A stretch of 38,202 bases of DNA from a virus: positions 1 through 38,202 of the IMG/VR virus record IMGVR_UViG_3300036832_000354. One strand, written 5' to 3'. Of the stretch, positions 12,495-20,164 are shown in pieces. Every line of letters begins with the position of its first letter. Positions within the stretch are counted from its first letter, which is position 1. Both the position numbers and the translations under genes were made by a program. Under the pieces are notes generated by a model. The model saw only the letters and a program-made list of their open reading frames with translations, had not been told where the DNA came from and made no database searches.

Positions 12495-12983
12495 GTGCCA
12501 GCATACCGGCCTGCGCGCCCGACCTGGGATCACTACTTCCTAGACATCGCGAACGCGGCGTCATGGCGGGCCGACTGTACCCGTCGTCACGTCGGCGCAG
12601 TGATCGTGGACCCAACAACTCATGACGTCATCTCGACCGGCTACAACGGGTCCGCGCCAGGCGAGCTAGGATGCCTCTCAGGCGCATGTCCGCGCGGGCT
12701 CCATTACCAGACGCTGCCCGCACAATGCGGATGCGGCAATCCCTGGCCATGCCCTGACTCCGTCGAACCATACGCCAGCTACGACACCGGGCCTGGCCTA
12801 TGCATCGCAATCCACGCGGAAGCAAATGCCCTGCTCCGCGCCGGGACAAGAGCACGTGGCGCGGTTATCTACTCGACCAGCCAGCCATGCTACAATTGCA
12901 TGCGGCTCATTAAGGGAGCCATGCTCTACAGAATAGTATGGCCTGGCGAAGACATCATCATCAAGGAATGGGACAATGGCTAG
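12495..12983 (+). CDS. dCMP deaminase family protein
   Basis: This 162-residue enzyme has HAEANALL (about 107-114), where His binds zinc and Glu is the proton donor, and SQPCYNC (about 129-135), which supplies the two Cys zinc ligands. CTRRHVGAVIVD near 28-39 and GYNGSAPG are the usual upstream blocks. Deoxycytidylate deaminase makes dUMP from dCMP, the substrate of ThyX, which is encoded about 10 kb downstream. An extra Cys-rich insertion (CLSGACPRG, then CGCGNPWPC) is common in phage and actinobacterial members. The start is GTG. Its end overlaps the next small gene by 8 nt. Confidence 0.9.
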   Translation: MPAYRPARPTWDHYFLDIANAASWRADCTRRHVGAVIVDPTTHDVISTGYNGSAPGELGCLSGACPRGLHYQTLPAQCGCGNPWPCPDSVEPYASYDTGPGLCIAIHAEANALLRAGTRARGAVIYSTSQPCYNCMRLIKGAMLYRIVWPGEDIIIKEWDNG

Positions 12984-13131
12984 AGGCATACTTGTGCTCA
13001 TCACCGTCAGCGACATCGGGCACATTACCGTCGACGTGCGCGGCCCTGTGAAGGGAAAGGACGGCATGCTGACAATTCTCCAATCCGCAAAAGAGCTGGT
13101 AGAGCAGGGCACGTACGGAGCACGCCCGTAA
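12976..13131 (+). CDS. Small protein (51 aa), paralog of 12209-12361
   Basis: It starts inside the 3' end of the deaminase gene. It shares ITVS..G...VDVRG and LVEQGTY with the upstream small gene, so the deaminase is flanked by a duplicated pair. Function is unknown; a subunit or modulator of neighbouring enzymes is a guess. Confidence 0.7.
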   Translation: MARGILVLITVSDIGHITVDVRGPVKGKDGMLTILQSAKELVEQGTYGARP

Positions 13132-13138
13132 ACAGGAC

Positions 13139-13168
13139 TAGCGCGCAAGGCCCCTGGTAGGGTATACT
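13139..13168 (+). promoter_or_regulatory. Promoter for the SNF2-type helicase
   Basis: TAGCGC (13139-13144), 18-bp spacer and TATACT (13163-13168), with GGAAGGAGG just downstream as ribosome site. Confidence 0.7.
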
Positions 13169-13187
13169 TGAGGGAAGGAGGTAGCGA

Positions 13188-15110
13188 GTGAAAGCGATTG
13201 TAACCACTAACGGCAAGCGCATCATGGCAAAGATCGATTATGCGGGAGGCCAGGGCCCAAAGGCTGCGAAGCGCGTTCCCGGTGCGCGCGCTGAGTGGGA
13301 CAAGTCCGTAACACCCAATATATTCCTCGGCTGGTCTTATCCCCTCACGATGGACTCATGCCGATCACTGCGGAAGGAGTTCGGCCAGGAGCTTGAGATC
13401 CTGCCACCGCTGGTCGACTGGGCGCGGGTAGAGGTCGCCAAAGAGCGCACGCTCGAAGAGATGCGTGAGGAGCAGATTCATAACGTCAGCTTCCCGCGTG
13501 CCGAGCAGGAAGCACCCAGCCTTATCGCGGCGATGATGAACCGCAAGTACCAGCTCGCCGGGACGGCGTTCATGCTTGCGGGTAAGCAGGTAATCCTCGG
13601 TGACGACCCTGGACTCGGCAAGACGCTTCAGGCCCTCGCGGCCATCATCGAGAATGACGCCAAGGAAATCCTTGTCGCTTGCCGGCGTACCGCGACCCGT
13701 ACAGTATGGGAGCGCGAAACCCTCCGCTGGGCACCGACCATCGCGACATTTGTGGCGCAGGGTACGCGAACCGAGCGCCTAGCCGCGATGTATGACTACT
13801 TCACGTACAAGAGCGGCCGGAAGATGTTGATAATCAACATCGAGATGGTCCGCGCCAAGCGCCAGGAATGGTGTCCGGCTACGCCATCTGGCGTCTGTGC
13901 GTTTGACGGTCGTCCGCCCGCAGGCCATATCAAGCACGAGTATCACGCGATCCCCGAATGGCCATTTCTTACGGAGCAACACTGGGATGCGGTCATCTTC
14001 GACGAGTCGCATAACCTGCTAGCCAGTACCGCTAACGTTCAGTCGAAGCGCATAACGCAAGCCCGCTTTGGCGCGGTAAAGATCCGGCAGCGCCTCCGTC
14101 CCGGCGGACTTGCCATTGCCCTGTCCGGCACGCCGTTCCGTTCCAAGGTTGAGAAGGGATGGGGAACTCTCAACTGGCTACGGCCGGATATCTTCGGCAG
14201 CTACTGGCGCTGGGCCGAGACGCACTTTGGCGTTGAAGAGGGACGCTACGGCAAGATCGTGGGCGGCGGCAACAAGGTGCTAGAGCCCAGGGATGAGGAA
14301 GCCTGGGACAAGATGCTCCGGCCGTACTACCTGAAGCGCACTAAGGCAGAAGCCGCGCCCGACCTGCCGCCCATCATTTTCGCAGGTACGCCGATCGATC
14401 CTGAAGACCCCAATTCTCCGTGCTATATCCAGCTCGACATGACGCCCGAGCAGAGGAAAGCATACAACCAGATGGAAGCGCTCGCAGAAGCGAACCTTCT
14501 GAGCGGCAGAATCACCGCGACCGGCGTACTCGCCGAGATCACCCGCAAGCGGCAGTTCGCGACCTCCGCGCACGATCTCGGCCTAGGCCGTCAGCAGCTT
14601 GTCCCTATGCTCCCCAGCAATAAGATCGAATGGCTGATCGACTTCATCCAGGAGCGCGAAGGTACCGGCCAGAAGATTGTTGTAGCGAGCAGCTTCACTG
14701 CCCTGGTCGAGCTAGCCGCCCAGACAATTCGCAAGGAGACGGGCCTGGAGGTTCTGACCCTGACGGGCGCGACCAGCGACCGCGACCGAGCAGGATTGGT
14801 GGCCAGATTCCAGGACACGAACGATCCTCTCAAGGTGGTATGCCTTAACCGGGACGCGGGTGGTGAGTCCATTACGATCGACGCAGCCGACGAGATGGTT
14901 GTCCTGGACATGCCCTGGATCTCCGACCGCGACGAACAGCTGTATGCCCGTATTCACCGCGTCTCAAGAATTCACCAGGTCACGGTCTACCGCCTCCTGA
15001 GCACCGGAACGATCGATGAGTGGATCGCATCCTTGAATGATGAGCAGCGCGCAGTCGTACTGAAGTCGAGCCCCCGCAAGCTTAGCGAAATGGTGATGAC
15101 TGGTGCCTGA
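13188..15110 (+). CDS. SNF2/DEAD-like helicase
   Basis: This 640-residue protein has Walker A DPGLGKT (about 140-146), motif II DESH (about 271-274), motif III-like SGTPFR (about 312-317) and a C-terminal helicase lobe with VVASSFTAL, LTGATSDRDR and a final block, LYARIHRVSRIHQVTVYRLLSTGTIDEWI (about 585-615). This is the layout of SNF2-type superfamily-2 translocases. The GTG start has a strong GGAAGGAGG ribosome site. An N-terminal domain of about 120 residues precedes the helicase. It probably acts in replication or DNA repair. Its stop codon overlaps the ends of small frames that follow. Confidence 0.85.
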   Translation: MKAIVTTNGKRIMAKIDYAGGQGPKAAKRVPGARAEWDKSVTPNIFLGWSYPLTMDSCRSLRKEFGQELEILPPLVDWARVEVAKERTLEEMREEQIHNVSFPRAEQEAPSLIAAMMNRKYQLAGTAFMLAGKQVILGDDPGLGKTLQALAAIIENDAKEILVACRRTATRTVWERETLRWAPTIATFVAQGTRTERLAAMYDYFTYKSGRKMLIINIEMVRAKRQEWCPATPSGVCAFDGRPPAGHIKHEYHAIPEWPFLTEQHWDAVIFDESHNLLASTANVQSKRITQARFGAVKIRQRLRPGGLAIALSGTPFRSKVEKGWGTLNWLRPDIFGSYWRWAETHFGVEEGRYGKIVGGGNKVLEPRDEEAWDKMLRPYYLKRTKAEAAPDLPPIIFAGTPIDPEDPNSPCYIQLDMTPEQRKAYNQMEALAEANLLSGRITATGVLAEITRKRQFATSAHDLGLGRQQLVPMLPSNKIEWLIDFIQEREGTGQKIVVASSFTALVELAAQTIRKETGLEVLTLTGATSDRDRAGLVARFQDTNDPLKVVCLNRDAGGESITIDAADEMVVLDMPWISDRDEQLYARIHRVSRIHQVTVYRLLSTGTIDEWIASLNDEQRAVVLKSSPRKLSEMVMTGA

Positions 15111-15258
15111 TGACGAGAAGCGCCGCGAGCGACACCGCCGCTATAACCAGAGCGCTAAGGGCCAGAAGCGCAATCACCGCTATGAGCAGAAGCATCCAGA
15201 GCGCAAGATTAGATGGGAACAGGCACGTGACAAACTTCGCCCCACTTCCGGATGGTAG
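15103..15258 (+). CDS. Small, highly basic protein (51 aa)
   Basis: A GTG overlaps the helicase stop region by 8 nt. The product has repeated R/K-R-H-Y patterns (RRYNQSAKGQKRNHRYEQKH), which recur in small basic phage proteins. It may bind nucleic acid. I prefer this frame over an alternative one starting at 15110, whose first 39 residues look like a shadow translation. Confidence 0.6.
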   Translation: MPDDEKRRERHRRYNQSAKGQKRNHRYEQKHPERKIRWEQARDKLRPTSGW

Positions 15259-15427
15259 CAAGAGCGAGGCCGAACTTGATGATTCCTGGTATGAGGCATT
15301 TGCCGATCAGGTCCACAAGTTCGGCAAGGCATGGCCCGAGCCCCTCACCGAGGAAGAGTATGACGCCTGTGAGAAGTACGCAGACTCTCAGGTTCGCAGA
15401 CCGGAATGTGAGAAGACAGATGAGTGA
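15227..15427 (+). CDS. Small acidic protein (66 aa)
   Basis: GTG 15227 follows GGGAACAGG and starts the coding-like part of a longer frame. The product is acidic and aromatic (AELDDSWYEAFADQVHKFGKAWPEPLTEEEYD). No family is recognised. It overlaps the basic protein gene by 32 nt and the next gene by 8 nt. The start is uncertain. Confidence 0.55.
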   Translation: MTNFAPLPDGSKSEAELDDSWYEAFADQVHKFGKAWPEPLTEEEYDACEKYADSQVRRPECEKTDE

Positions 15428-15755
15428 CATCGAAGAGGTGATGGATGCGATCGAGCGTGAGCTTGATACCTTTCAGTGGTCCTATGGACTCAATCGCGCC
15501 GACAACAGAGGTGAGGTATCAGTCGATCGAGACACCCAACGACTACGCCTGGAAGTATGGGTGGCAGACAATGATACTCCGGATGACGACACGGCGAAAC
15601 CGCTTGATGTGTCAATTGACATTTCGGCGTATCATGATCCGCGCGAACAGATCCGGAACCTGATCCACCTCTACCTTTGCCACGAGGCCGACGAGCAGAT
15701 ATGGTTCGGCAATGAGCGCCCCTACTATCCGCACAAAGAAGGACAAAATGACTAA
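15420..15755 (+). CDS. Hypothetical protein (111 aa)
   Basis: ATG lies in the 3' end of the preceding gene. It is acidic, with a helical start (DIEEVMDAIERELDTFQW) and beta-rich middle (RLRLEVWVADND). A His/Cys pair occurs in LIHLYLCHEADEQ. No family is recognised. Confidence 0.7.
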   Translation: MSDIEEVMDAIERELDTFQWSYGLNRADNRGEVSVDRDTQRLRLEVWVADNDTPDDDTAKPLDVSIDISAYHDPREQIRNLIHLYLCHEADEQIWFGNERPYYPHKEGQND

Positions 15756-15978
15756 CCCAATTCACATCTCCGGTACGCCGGAAAATGAAGGCGTCCAGAA
15801 GTTCGATGTGCGCATGTACTTCCCGCGCGAGGCCAGCCGGGAAAAGATCATCGATATGGTGATGGCCGCGCTTCAGGATTCTTCAGATCTGGCGGAGGCT
15901 GAACTTGTGGCCGCCTATGAACTGGTCAGCGATGGCTTCGGCGGCCTAGTTCCTGCGGAGGATGGACTACTGGCGTGA
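15748..15978 (+). CDS. Hypothetical protein (76 aa)
   Basis: ATG 15748 follows GAAGGAC and overlaps the previous gene by 8 nt. The product has a beta-strand start (IHISGTPENEGVQKFDVRMYFP) and two helices (REKIIDMVMAALQ, then EAELVAAYELV). No family is recognised. Its TGA is coupled to the next GTG. Confidence 0.75.
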   Translation: MTNPIHISGTPENEGVQKFDVRMYFPREASREKIIDMVMAALQDSSDLAEAELVAAYELVSDGFGGLVPAEDGLLA

Positions 15979-16730
15979 CCGAGATCCCGCGCCGGGCAAA
16001 CGTAACGGACATCAGACAGGAGCTGACTGACAAGTACGGCTATACCTACAACAACGCAAATATCGTTCTGCTACATACCGCCGAGCAACGCCGGCTATAC
16101 GGTCGTGATTCGGAATGGAAGGTACCAGACGCGGACGGGTTCATTACTGTCCGTTACCACGGTCTAAGCCGTTTCACGATCGAAGATCACCGAGAATTTC
16201 CCCGGAAAAGACTAGCGTCCCGTCCCGGCATGGAGTATAATCGGGAGCGTAAGGGATATCCAAGGGAACAAGGGAAAGGTAGAACACACATGCCCCCTGC
16301 CAAAGGTCGCAGAGCAGCCACTGCGCCGCCACCGCCCGCCGAGCCGGAAGCCAACGGCGAGGTTGATTACCAGAGGTACATCGACAAGGACCTGTCGCCG
16401 ACGATGGCCGACTTCGTGACGTGGTTCGAGGACAACGTGGCGTCGCTCGATGACTTGCCGGTCGACAAGATCCTCACCATCGGCATCGCAACGTACGGCC
16501 ACTTCCAGAGGTCGGACTTCAACGTGGAGCGCCGGGAGGCGCGGCGTGCCGCTCGTCAGACTGCTCGTCCGGAGCCGGAGCCGGAGCCAGAGCCCGCGCC
16601 GGCCAAGCCTGCTGGCCGTGGCCGGTCGCGCCGGGCCGCAGCCGCACCAGAGCCTGAGCCAGAGCCCGCGCCAGCTCGTCGTGGTCGCGGCCGGTCCAGT
16701 CGTTCCGCTGGCGCGGAAGCGCCGTATTAA
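15975..16730 (+). CDS. Long form: N-terminal domain fused to the 16290 protein
   Basis: GTG overlaps the previous stop (GTGA). The first 75 residues (ANVTDIRQELTDKYGYTYNNANIVLLHTAEQ...) look like a separate small domain. From about residue 76 the frame runs through the promoter at 16213-16241 and its leader into the downstream protein without a stop. So a 251-residue readthrough product is possible from upstream transcription, while the internal promoter gives the shorter protein. This may be a lost stop codon. Whether the long form is made cannot be told from sequence. Confidence 0.5.
   Translation: MTEIPRRANVTDIRQELTDKYGYTYNNANIVLLHTAEQRRLYGRDSEWKVPDADGFITVRYHGLSRFTIEDHREFPRKRLASRPGMEYNRERKGYPREQGKGRTHMPPAKGRRAATAPPPPAEPEANGEVDYQRYIDKDLSPTMADFVTWFEDNVASLDDLPVDKILTIGIATYGHFQRSDFNVERREARRAARQTARPEPEPEPEPAPAKPAGRGRSRRAAAAPEPEPEPAPARRGRGRSSRSAGAEAPY
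16213..16241 (+). promoter_or_regulatory. Internal promoter for the 16290 protein
   Basis: TAGCGT (16213-16218), 17-bp spacer and TATAAT (16236-16241). It lies inside an open frame, yet matches the other promoters, and is followed by an AAGGG-rich leader and a ribosome site. Confidence 0.75.
16290..16730 (+). CDS. W..F/TY..FQ-domain protein with EP/RG-rich tail
   Basis: This 146-residue form begins at an ATG after AAGGGAAAGG. Residues about 38-85 repeat the pattern of the first gene of the window (P..ADF..W..., then I.IATYGHFQ..DFN). The tail (about 95-146) is low-complexity, with EPEPEPEPAPA and RGRGRS blocks. The SSB-like protein at 19240 has a very similar tail. The role may be nucleic-acid binding, but that is inferred from the Arg/Gly and acidic repeats only. 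Confidence 0.75.
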   Translation: MPPAKGRRAATAPPPPAEPEANGEVDYQRYIDKDLSPTMADFVTWFEDNVASLDDLPVDKILTIGIATYGHFQRSDFNVERREARRAARQTARPEPEPEPEPAPAKPAGRGRSRRAAAAPEPEPEPAPARRGRGRSSRSAGAEAPY

Positions 16731-16739
16731 CCACTCAAC

Positions 16740-16789
16740 GTCCCAGGCGGTCAGCCCTCAGGTTACCCGCCCCACTGGCCGTCTGGGAC
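16740..16789 (+). terminator. Long hairpin (15-bp stem), attenuator-like
   Basis: Bases 16740-16754 pair with 16775-16789 along 15 positions with only G-U wobbles, around a 20-nt loop. No U-tract follows, so it may be a processing site or attenuator rather than a simple terminator. It ends 16 nt before the nuclease start. Confidence 0.6.
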
Positions 16790-16805
16790 CCCTTCAGGAG
16801 ATGTC

Positions 16806-17783
16806 ATGGCCGACCTGCCTACACTCCGCACCAGCGAACGCGCCACTTTTAAGCGCTGCGCTCGACGATGGTGGTGGGAATTCCGGATGGGCTATCGACA
16901 GCGATCCCCACAGGCGGACGCCTTGTGGTTTGGGATCGGCATTCACGAAGCCCTTGGACAGTGGTACCTTCGGGGCAAGCGACGAGGCCCGCATCCAGCC
17001 GAAACCTGGGCAAACTGGACGGCCGATGAGATTGCTTTTGCTAAGACTTACCTTGACGAAACGTTCGATGAGCCAGTATGGGTTGACGCAGTAGAACTCG
17101 GCGCTGCGATGCTCGAAGAGTATGTCGCCTATTACGGCAAAGATCCACAGTGGGACATCATATCGATCGAGCAGCCATTCAAAGTGCGTATTATGCGGCA
17201 GGGAAGACCTGTCGCATTCTTCACATCAAGATGGGACGGCGTACTCCGCGACATAGCAACCGGAAAGATATGGCTCCTAGAGAACAAGACTGCCGCGCAG
17301 ATCGTTACCGCCTACCTTGAGCTTGACGATCAGGGTGGAAGCTACTGGGCTGTAGCATCCCAGCTTCTACGCGCCAAGGGTATCCTCGGCCCGAATGAGC
17401 ATATTGAAGGCATCATATACAATTTCCTGCGCAAGGCATTCCCTGATGAGCGCCCGCAGAATGCGGAAGGTCTTCGCCTCAACAAGGACAACTCCATCTC
17501 CAAGAAGCAGCCTGCCAGGCTATTTCATCGCGAGCCAATGGATCGCTCTCCGAAGGAGCAAGCCACTCAGCTCTCCAGAATCGCTGATGAGATAGCCGTT
17601 ATGAACGCAGTCCGCGACGGTACTATCCCTATCACCAAGACGCCAACGAAAGACTGTCCCCGGTGTCCATTCTGGGTACCTTGTACTCTTCATGAGCGCG
17701 GTAGCGAAGCGTACAAGTCAGTCTTGAAGTCCAACTACCGAGTGATCGATCCCTATGAAGACACAAGGAAGACGAGCGCATAA
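16806..17783 (+). CDS. RecB/Cas4-like PD-(D/E)XK nuclease
   Basis: This 325-residue protein has C18 in TFKRCARRW and a C-terminal CPRCPFWVPC (about 282-291), the four-Cys iron-sulfur arrangement of Cas4/AddB-type exonucleases. GIGIHEALGQWY (about 43-54) supplies the motif-I His; RWDGVLRD (about 142) the Asp and WLLENKTAA (about 155-163) the E-x-K catalytic pair. Such enzymes resect DNA in phage recombination. The next two genes follow without gaps, including a Sak4-like ATPase, which supports a recombination module. GGAG in CAGGAGATGTC is the ribosome site. Confidence 0.85.
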   Translation: MADLPTLRTSERATFKRCARRWWWEFRMGYRQRSPQADALWFGIGIHEALGQWYLRGKRRGPHPAETWANWTADEIAFAKTYLDETFDEPVWVDAVELGAAMLEEYVAYYGKDPQWDIISIEQPFKVRIMRQGRPVAFFTSRWDGVLRDIATGKIWLLENKTAAQIVTAYLELDDQGGSYWAVASQLLRAKGILGPNEHIEGIIYNFLRKAFPDERPQNAEGLRLNKDNSISKKQPARLFHREPMDRSPKEQATQLSRIADEIAVMNAVRDGTIPITKTPTKDCPRCPFWVPCTLHERGSEAYKSVLKSNYRVIDPYEDTRKTSA

Positions 17784-18188
17784 ATGTACGCACTAGGTCA
17801 CGTATATCTCGCATCTCAGTACGAGCGCAAGGATGAGATGCGCAACTACCGCGACCATCTCTGGTCGGAGGGTATCACGGTCGTCTCCCGATGGATCGAC
17901 AATGAGGGCCAGGAAGAGGGGATGGGCCAGGACATCCTAGACAATCAGCACTGGCGCGGGATTCCGTCGGCCCTCCTGGACACAGAGGATCTTGTCCGCT
18001 CGGATACCTTCATCATGTTCACGAGCGATGGCGGCCGTGGCGGTTACCATACGGAGTTCGGAATGGCACTATCTATGCGAAAGGAGATATTCCTGATAGG
18101 CAAACGGAAGCACGTATTCCACTGCCTATCGAACGTTCAGGTATTCCCAGACTGGGATGCCTTCGTGAAGTGGATCAAGGAGCACTAA
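17784..18188 (+). CDS. Nucleoside 2-deoxyribosyltransferase-like protein
   Basis: It starts directly after the nuclease stop. VYLASQYERKDEMRNYRDHLWSEGITVVSRWID (about 7-39), a later SDTFIMFT (about 74-81), and GGYHTEFGMALSMRKEIFLIG (about 86-106) follow the order of nucleoside 2-deoxyribosyltransferase-like proteins, in which a conserved Glu acts on the deoxyribose. The family includes phage enzymes of base metabolism and related DUF4406 members. The exact substrate is unknown. Its end overlaps the next start (TAATG). Confidence 0.75.
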   Translation: MYALGHVYLASQYERKDEMRNYRDHLWSEGITVVSRWIDNEGQEEGMGQDILDNQHWRGIPSALLDTEDLVRSDTFIMFTSDGGRGGYHTEFGMALSMRKEIFLIGKRKHVFHCLSNVQVFPDWDAFVKWIKEH

Positions 18189-19126
18189 TGCCTCCAACAA
18201 GAGGCCTGCGCGGCGCGAGGGGCACACCTCAGCGCCAGTCAGCAAAGCAATCACGGGAAGCTCCGCTCTCCATGATGGAAGCTGACGTCGAAATCACCGA
18301 GGAAGACTTGTCTTCATCGGGCAAGACCGCGCCGATAAACATGCTGATACACGGGCCGTCCGGACACGGGAAGACCCTGCTAGCAGGTGGCGCGGCCGAC
18401 GGTACCCGGCCGGTTACCTTCCTGTCTACCGAGACAGAGGGAGTCGCATCCGCGCGAGCCGTAGGCAGCCAGGCTAAGCTCTGGCGCTGTCCCTCCTGGG
18501 AACACGCGGTCGCCGGAGTCAAGAAGGCAGAGCGAGAGTTCACGATCGACGACTGGCTAGTAGTCGACTCCGGAACCAAGATGCAAGAGATGTATATGCG
18601 CTGGATTCTGGAGCGTGAGAACCAGATTAATCCGCAGCGTGACCTCGACATCCCGGCGATCCAGAATCACCAGAAGTACCAGAACGGCTTCAAGCGCTGG
18701 ACCGACCGGCTGATCGACGGCAACTTCAACACGATCTTCATTACCACTAGCATGACGGCCGACGATGCCGAAGGTGAAGAGCGGATCATCCCGCACCTCC
18801 TGGGCAAGAAAGGCGAGATCTCGGACTATGTGTCCGCGCAGTTCTCGATCGCCCTGTACTACTCAGTGGCGCGGGAATCCCGTGAGATGCGTGGCGCGAT
18901 CCTGCGGCGTGCCCTGGCCCAGCCATATCCTCCGTGGTACGCCAAGGACCGCTACATGGCTCTCGGCCGTTCCTGGGATGTTGAGGATGGCAACTACTTC
19001 GCCATGTCCGACATGATCGCGGCAATCGACAAGGCGAGGGGAGCTATCAGTGACGCCGAGGAAGCGGCAAGCACCCCTCGACAAACTGGTCGATCCAGAC
19101 ACTCAAGAAGTCGCGTGGCTTCGTAA
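18188..19126 (+). CDS. Sak4-like AAA ATPase (recombination)
   Basis: This 312-residue protein has Walker A GPSGHGKT (about 56-63) and Walker B WLVVDSGT (about 119-126), followed by a conserved NTIFITTSMTADD sensor-like block. This RecA-core layout with a short N-terminal extension matches the Sak4/AAA_24 single-strand-annealing ATPases of phages. It is next to a RecB-like nuclease and an SSB-like protein, a set that fits a phage recombination pathway. The last 40 residues are basic and low in complexity. A small frame overlaps the 3' end. Confidence 0.82.
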   Translation: MPPTRGLRGARGTPQRQSAKQSREAPLSMMEADVEITEEDLSSSGKTAPINMLIHGPSGHGKTLLAGGAADGTRPVTFLSTETEGVASARAVGSQAKLWRCPSWEHAVAGVKKAEREFTIDDWLVVDSGTKMQEMYMRWILERENQINPQRDLDIPAIQNHQKYQNGFKRWTDRLIDGNFNTIFITTSMTADDAEGEERIIPHLLGKKGEISDYVSAQFSIALYYSVARESREMRGAILRRALAQPYPPWYAKDRYMALGRSWDVEDGNYFAMSDMIAAIDKARGAISDAEEAASTPRQTGRSRHSRSRVAS

Positions 19127-19238
19127 GCACGTCGATAAACGCCACTCCTGGCTCCGGTTCGTTACGAGAGGGGAGCATGACGCAGATCACCGTCTCAACC
19201 AGTCACGACTAGATCACATTCACGAAGGGACAAACTGA
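19050..19238 (+). CDS. Small basic protein (62 aa)
   Basis: GTG lies within the 3' end of the Sak4-like gene (77-nt overlap). The product is basic and His-rich (RKHVDKRHSWLRFVTRGEHDADHRLNQSRLDHIHEG). Its stop is 1 nt before the next ATG. The long overlap lowers confidence, but the sequence looks coding downstream of the overlap. Confidence 0.5.
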   Translation: MTPRKRQAPLDKLVDPDTQEVAWLRKHVDKRHSWLRFVTRGEHDADHRLNQSRLDHIHEGTN

Positions 19239-19239
19239 C

Positions 19240-20088
19240 ATGGTTCGTATTCGACAGGAAGATGTCGAAGACCTTGACGTCGAAGAACTCGATGCCATCG
19301 AATACTCCACCGAACAGTTCGACAGCTACGACGGCGAAGTGCCGCCCAAGGACATCGAACTCAAGGGCTACGTCAAGAAGATGTGGTGGACCCGCTCGCA
19401 GGCGGGCGACCCCATGCTCAAGATCCTCTGGGTCGCGGCCGACAATGAGGGCGAAGAGGAAGAGTTCAACGACTGTCCTTTCTGGCTCAACTACGCCCTG
19501 AACGGCGGTTCCAAGTTCCGGTGGGCGCCATTCCTGGACACCTACGGGATCACGCTACGGCAAATCAAGAAGCGCGAGATCGACCTGGCCGACAAGGACG
19601 ACCAGAACGGCGCACCCATCAACAAGATCGGCAGCTTCAAGCCAGGCGAAGAGAACGATGAGGCCTGGTGCCGCATCATCACCGGCAGCGAACGATACAA
19701 CGGCGAGCCGAAGCCGGCCATCGCAGAGTGGCTCCCCTACGACGCCGATGATGAAGGAGAGGGGGATGATGAACCAGAAGAGGATGAAGATGACTATGAG
19801 GAGGAGCCTGAGGACGAGCCAGAGCCTGAGCCCGAACCGGCGCGCGGACGCGGACGGAGCGCAGCCCGCTCCCCGGCCCGCAGCGCGCCTGCAAAGGCCG
19901 AAACTCCCCCGGCCCGTAGGGGTACCCGCGCGGCGGCCGCAGCCCCTGAGCGTCCCGCTCCGGCCCGTGCAGCGAGGGGTTCGCGAGGGAGCAGGACTGC
20001 CACTGCTGAGCCCAAGGCGGCGACCAAGCCCGCAGCGCGCGGACGCGGACGCCGTAGCAGTGACGACGACAATGAGCCCCCTTTCTAG
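19240..20088 (+). CDS. SSB-like protein with acidic tip
   Basis: This 282-residue protein has an N-terminal domain (about 1-165) with beta-strand and Trp-rich segments (ELKGYVKKMWWTRSQAGDPMLKILWVAAD), consistent with an OB-type ssDNA-binding fold. A long low-complexity tail follows (EPEPEPARGRGRS, AAAAAPERPAPARAARGSRGSR). It ends SDDDNEPPF, close to the DDDIPF-type tip through which bacterial SSB recruits partners. So I call it the phage single-strand binding protein, from layout rather than sequence identity. It sits beside the Sak4-like ATPase. The tail resembles that of the 16290 protein. Confidence 0.7.
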   Translation: MVRIRQEDVEDLDVEELDAIEYSTEQFDSYDGEVPPKDIELKGYVKKMWWTRSQAGDPMLKILWVAADNEGEEEEFNDCPFWLNYALNGGSKFRWAPFLDTYGITLRQIKKREIDLADKDDQNGAPINKIGSFKPGEENDEAWCRIITGSERYNGEPKPAIAEWLPYDADDEGEGDDEPEEDEDDYEEEPEDEPEPEPEPARGRGRSAARSPARSAPAKAETPPARRGTRAAAAAPERPAPARAARGSRGSRTATAEPKAATKPAARGRGRRSSDDDNEPPF

Positions 20089-20164
20089 CAGCTGAGATCA
20101 AGCGGCTCCGTGAGGAGACTCGCCAGAGTTTCCTCCGGGCCGTTTGGTCCGGAAAGTGGCCGTA

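Noticed and set aside
17443-17591. Two CTGATGAG words resembling a hammerhead core
   Set aside because: Both lie in the RecB-like gene with no nearby GAAA box, stem III or GUC in the right order.
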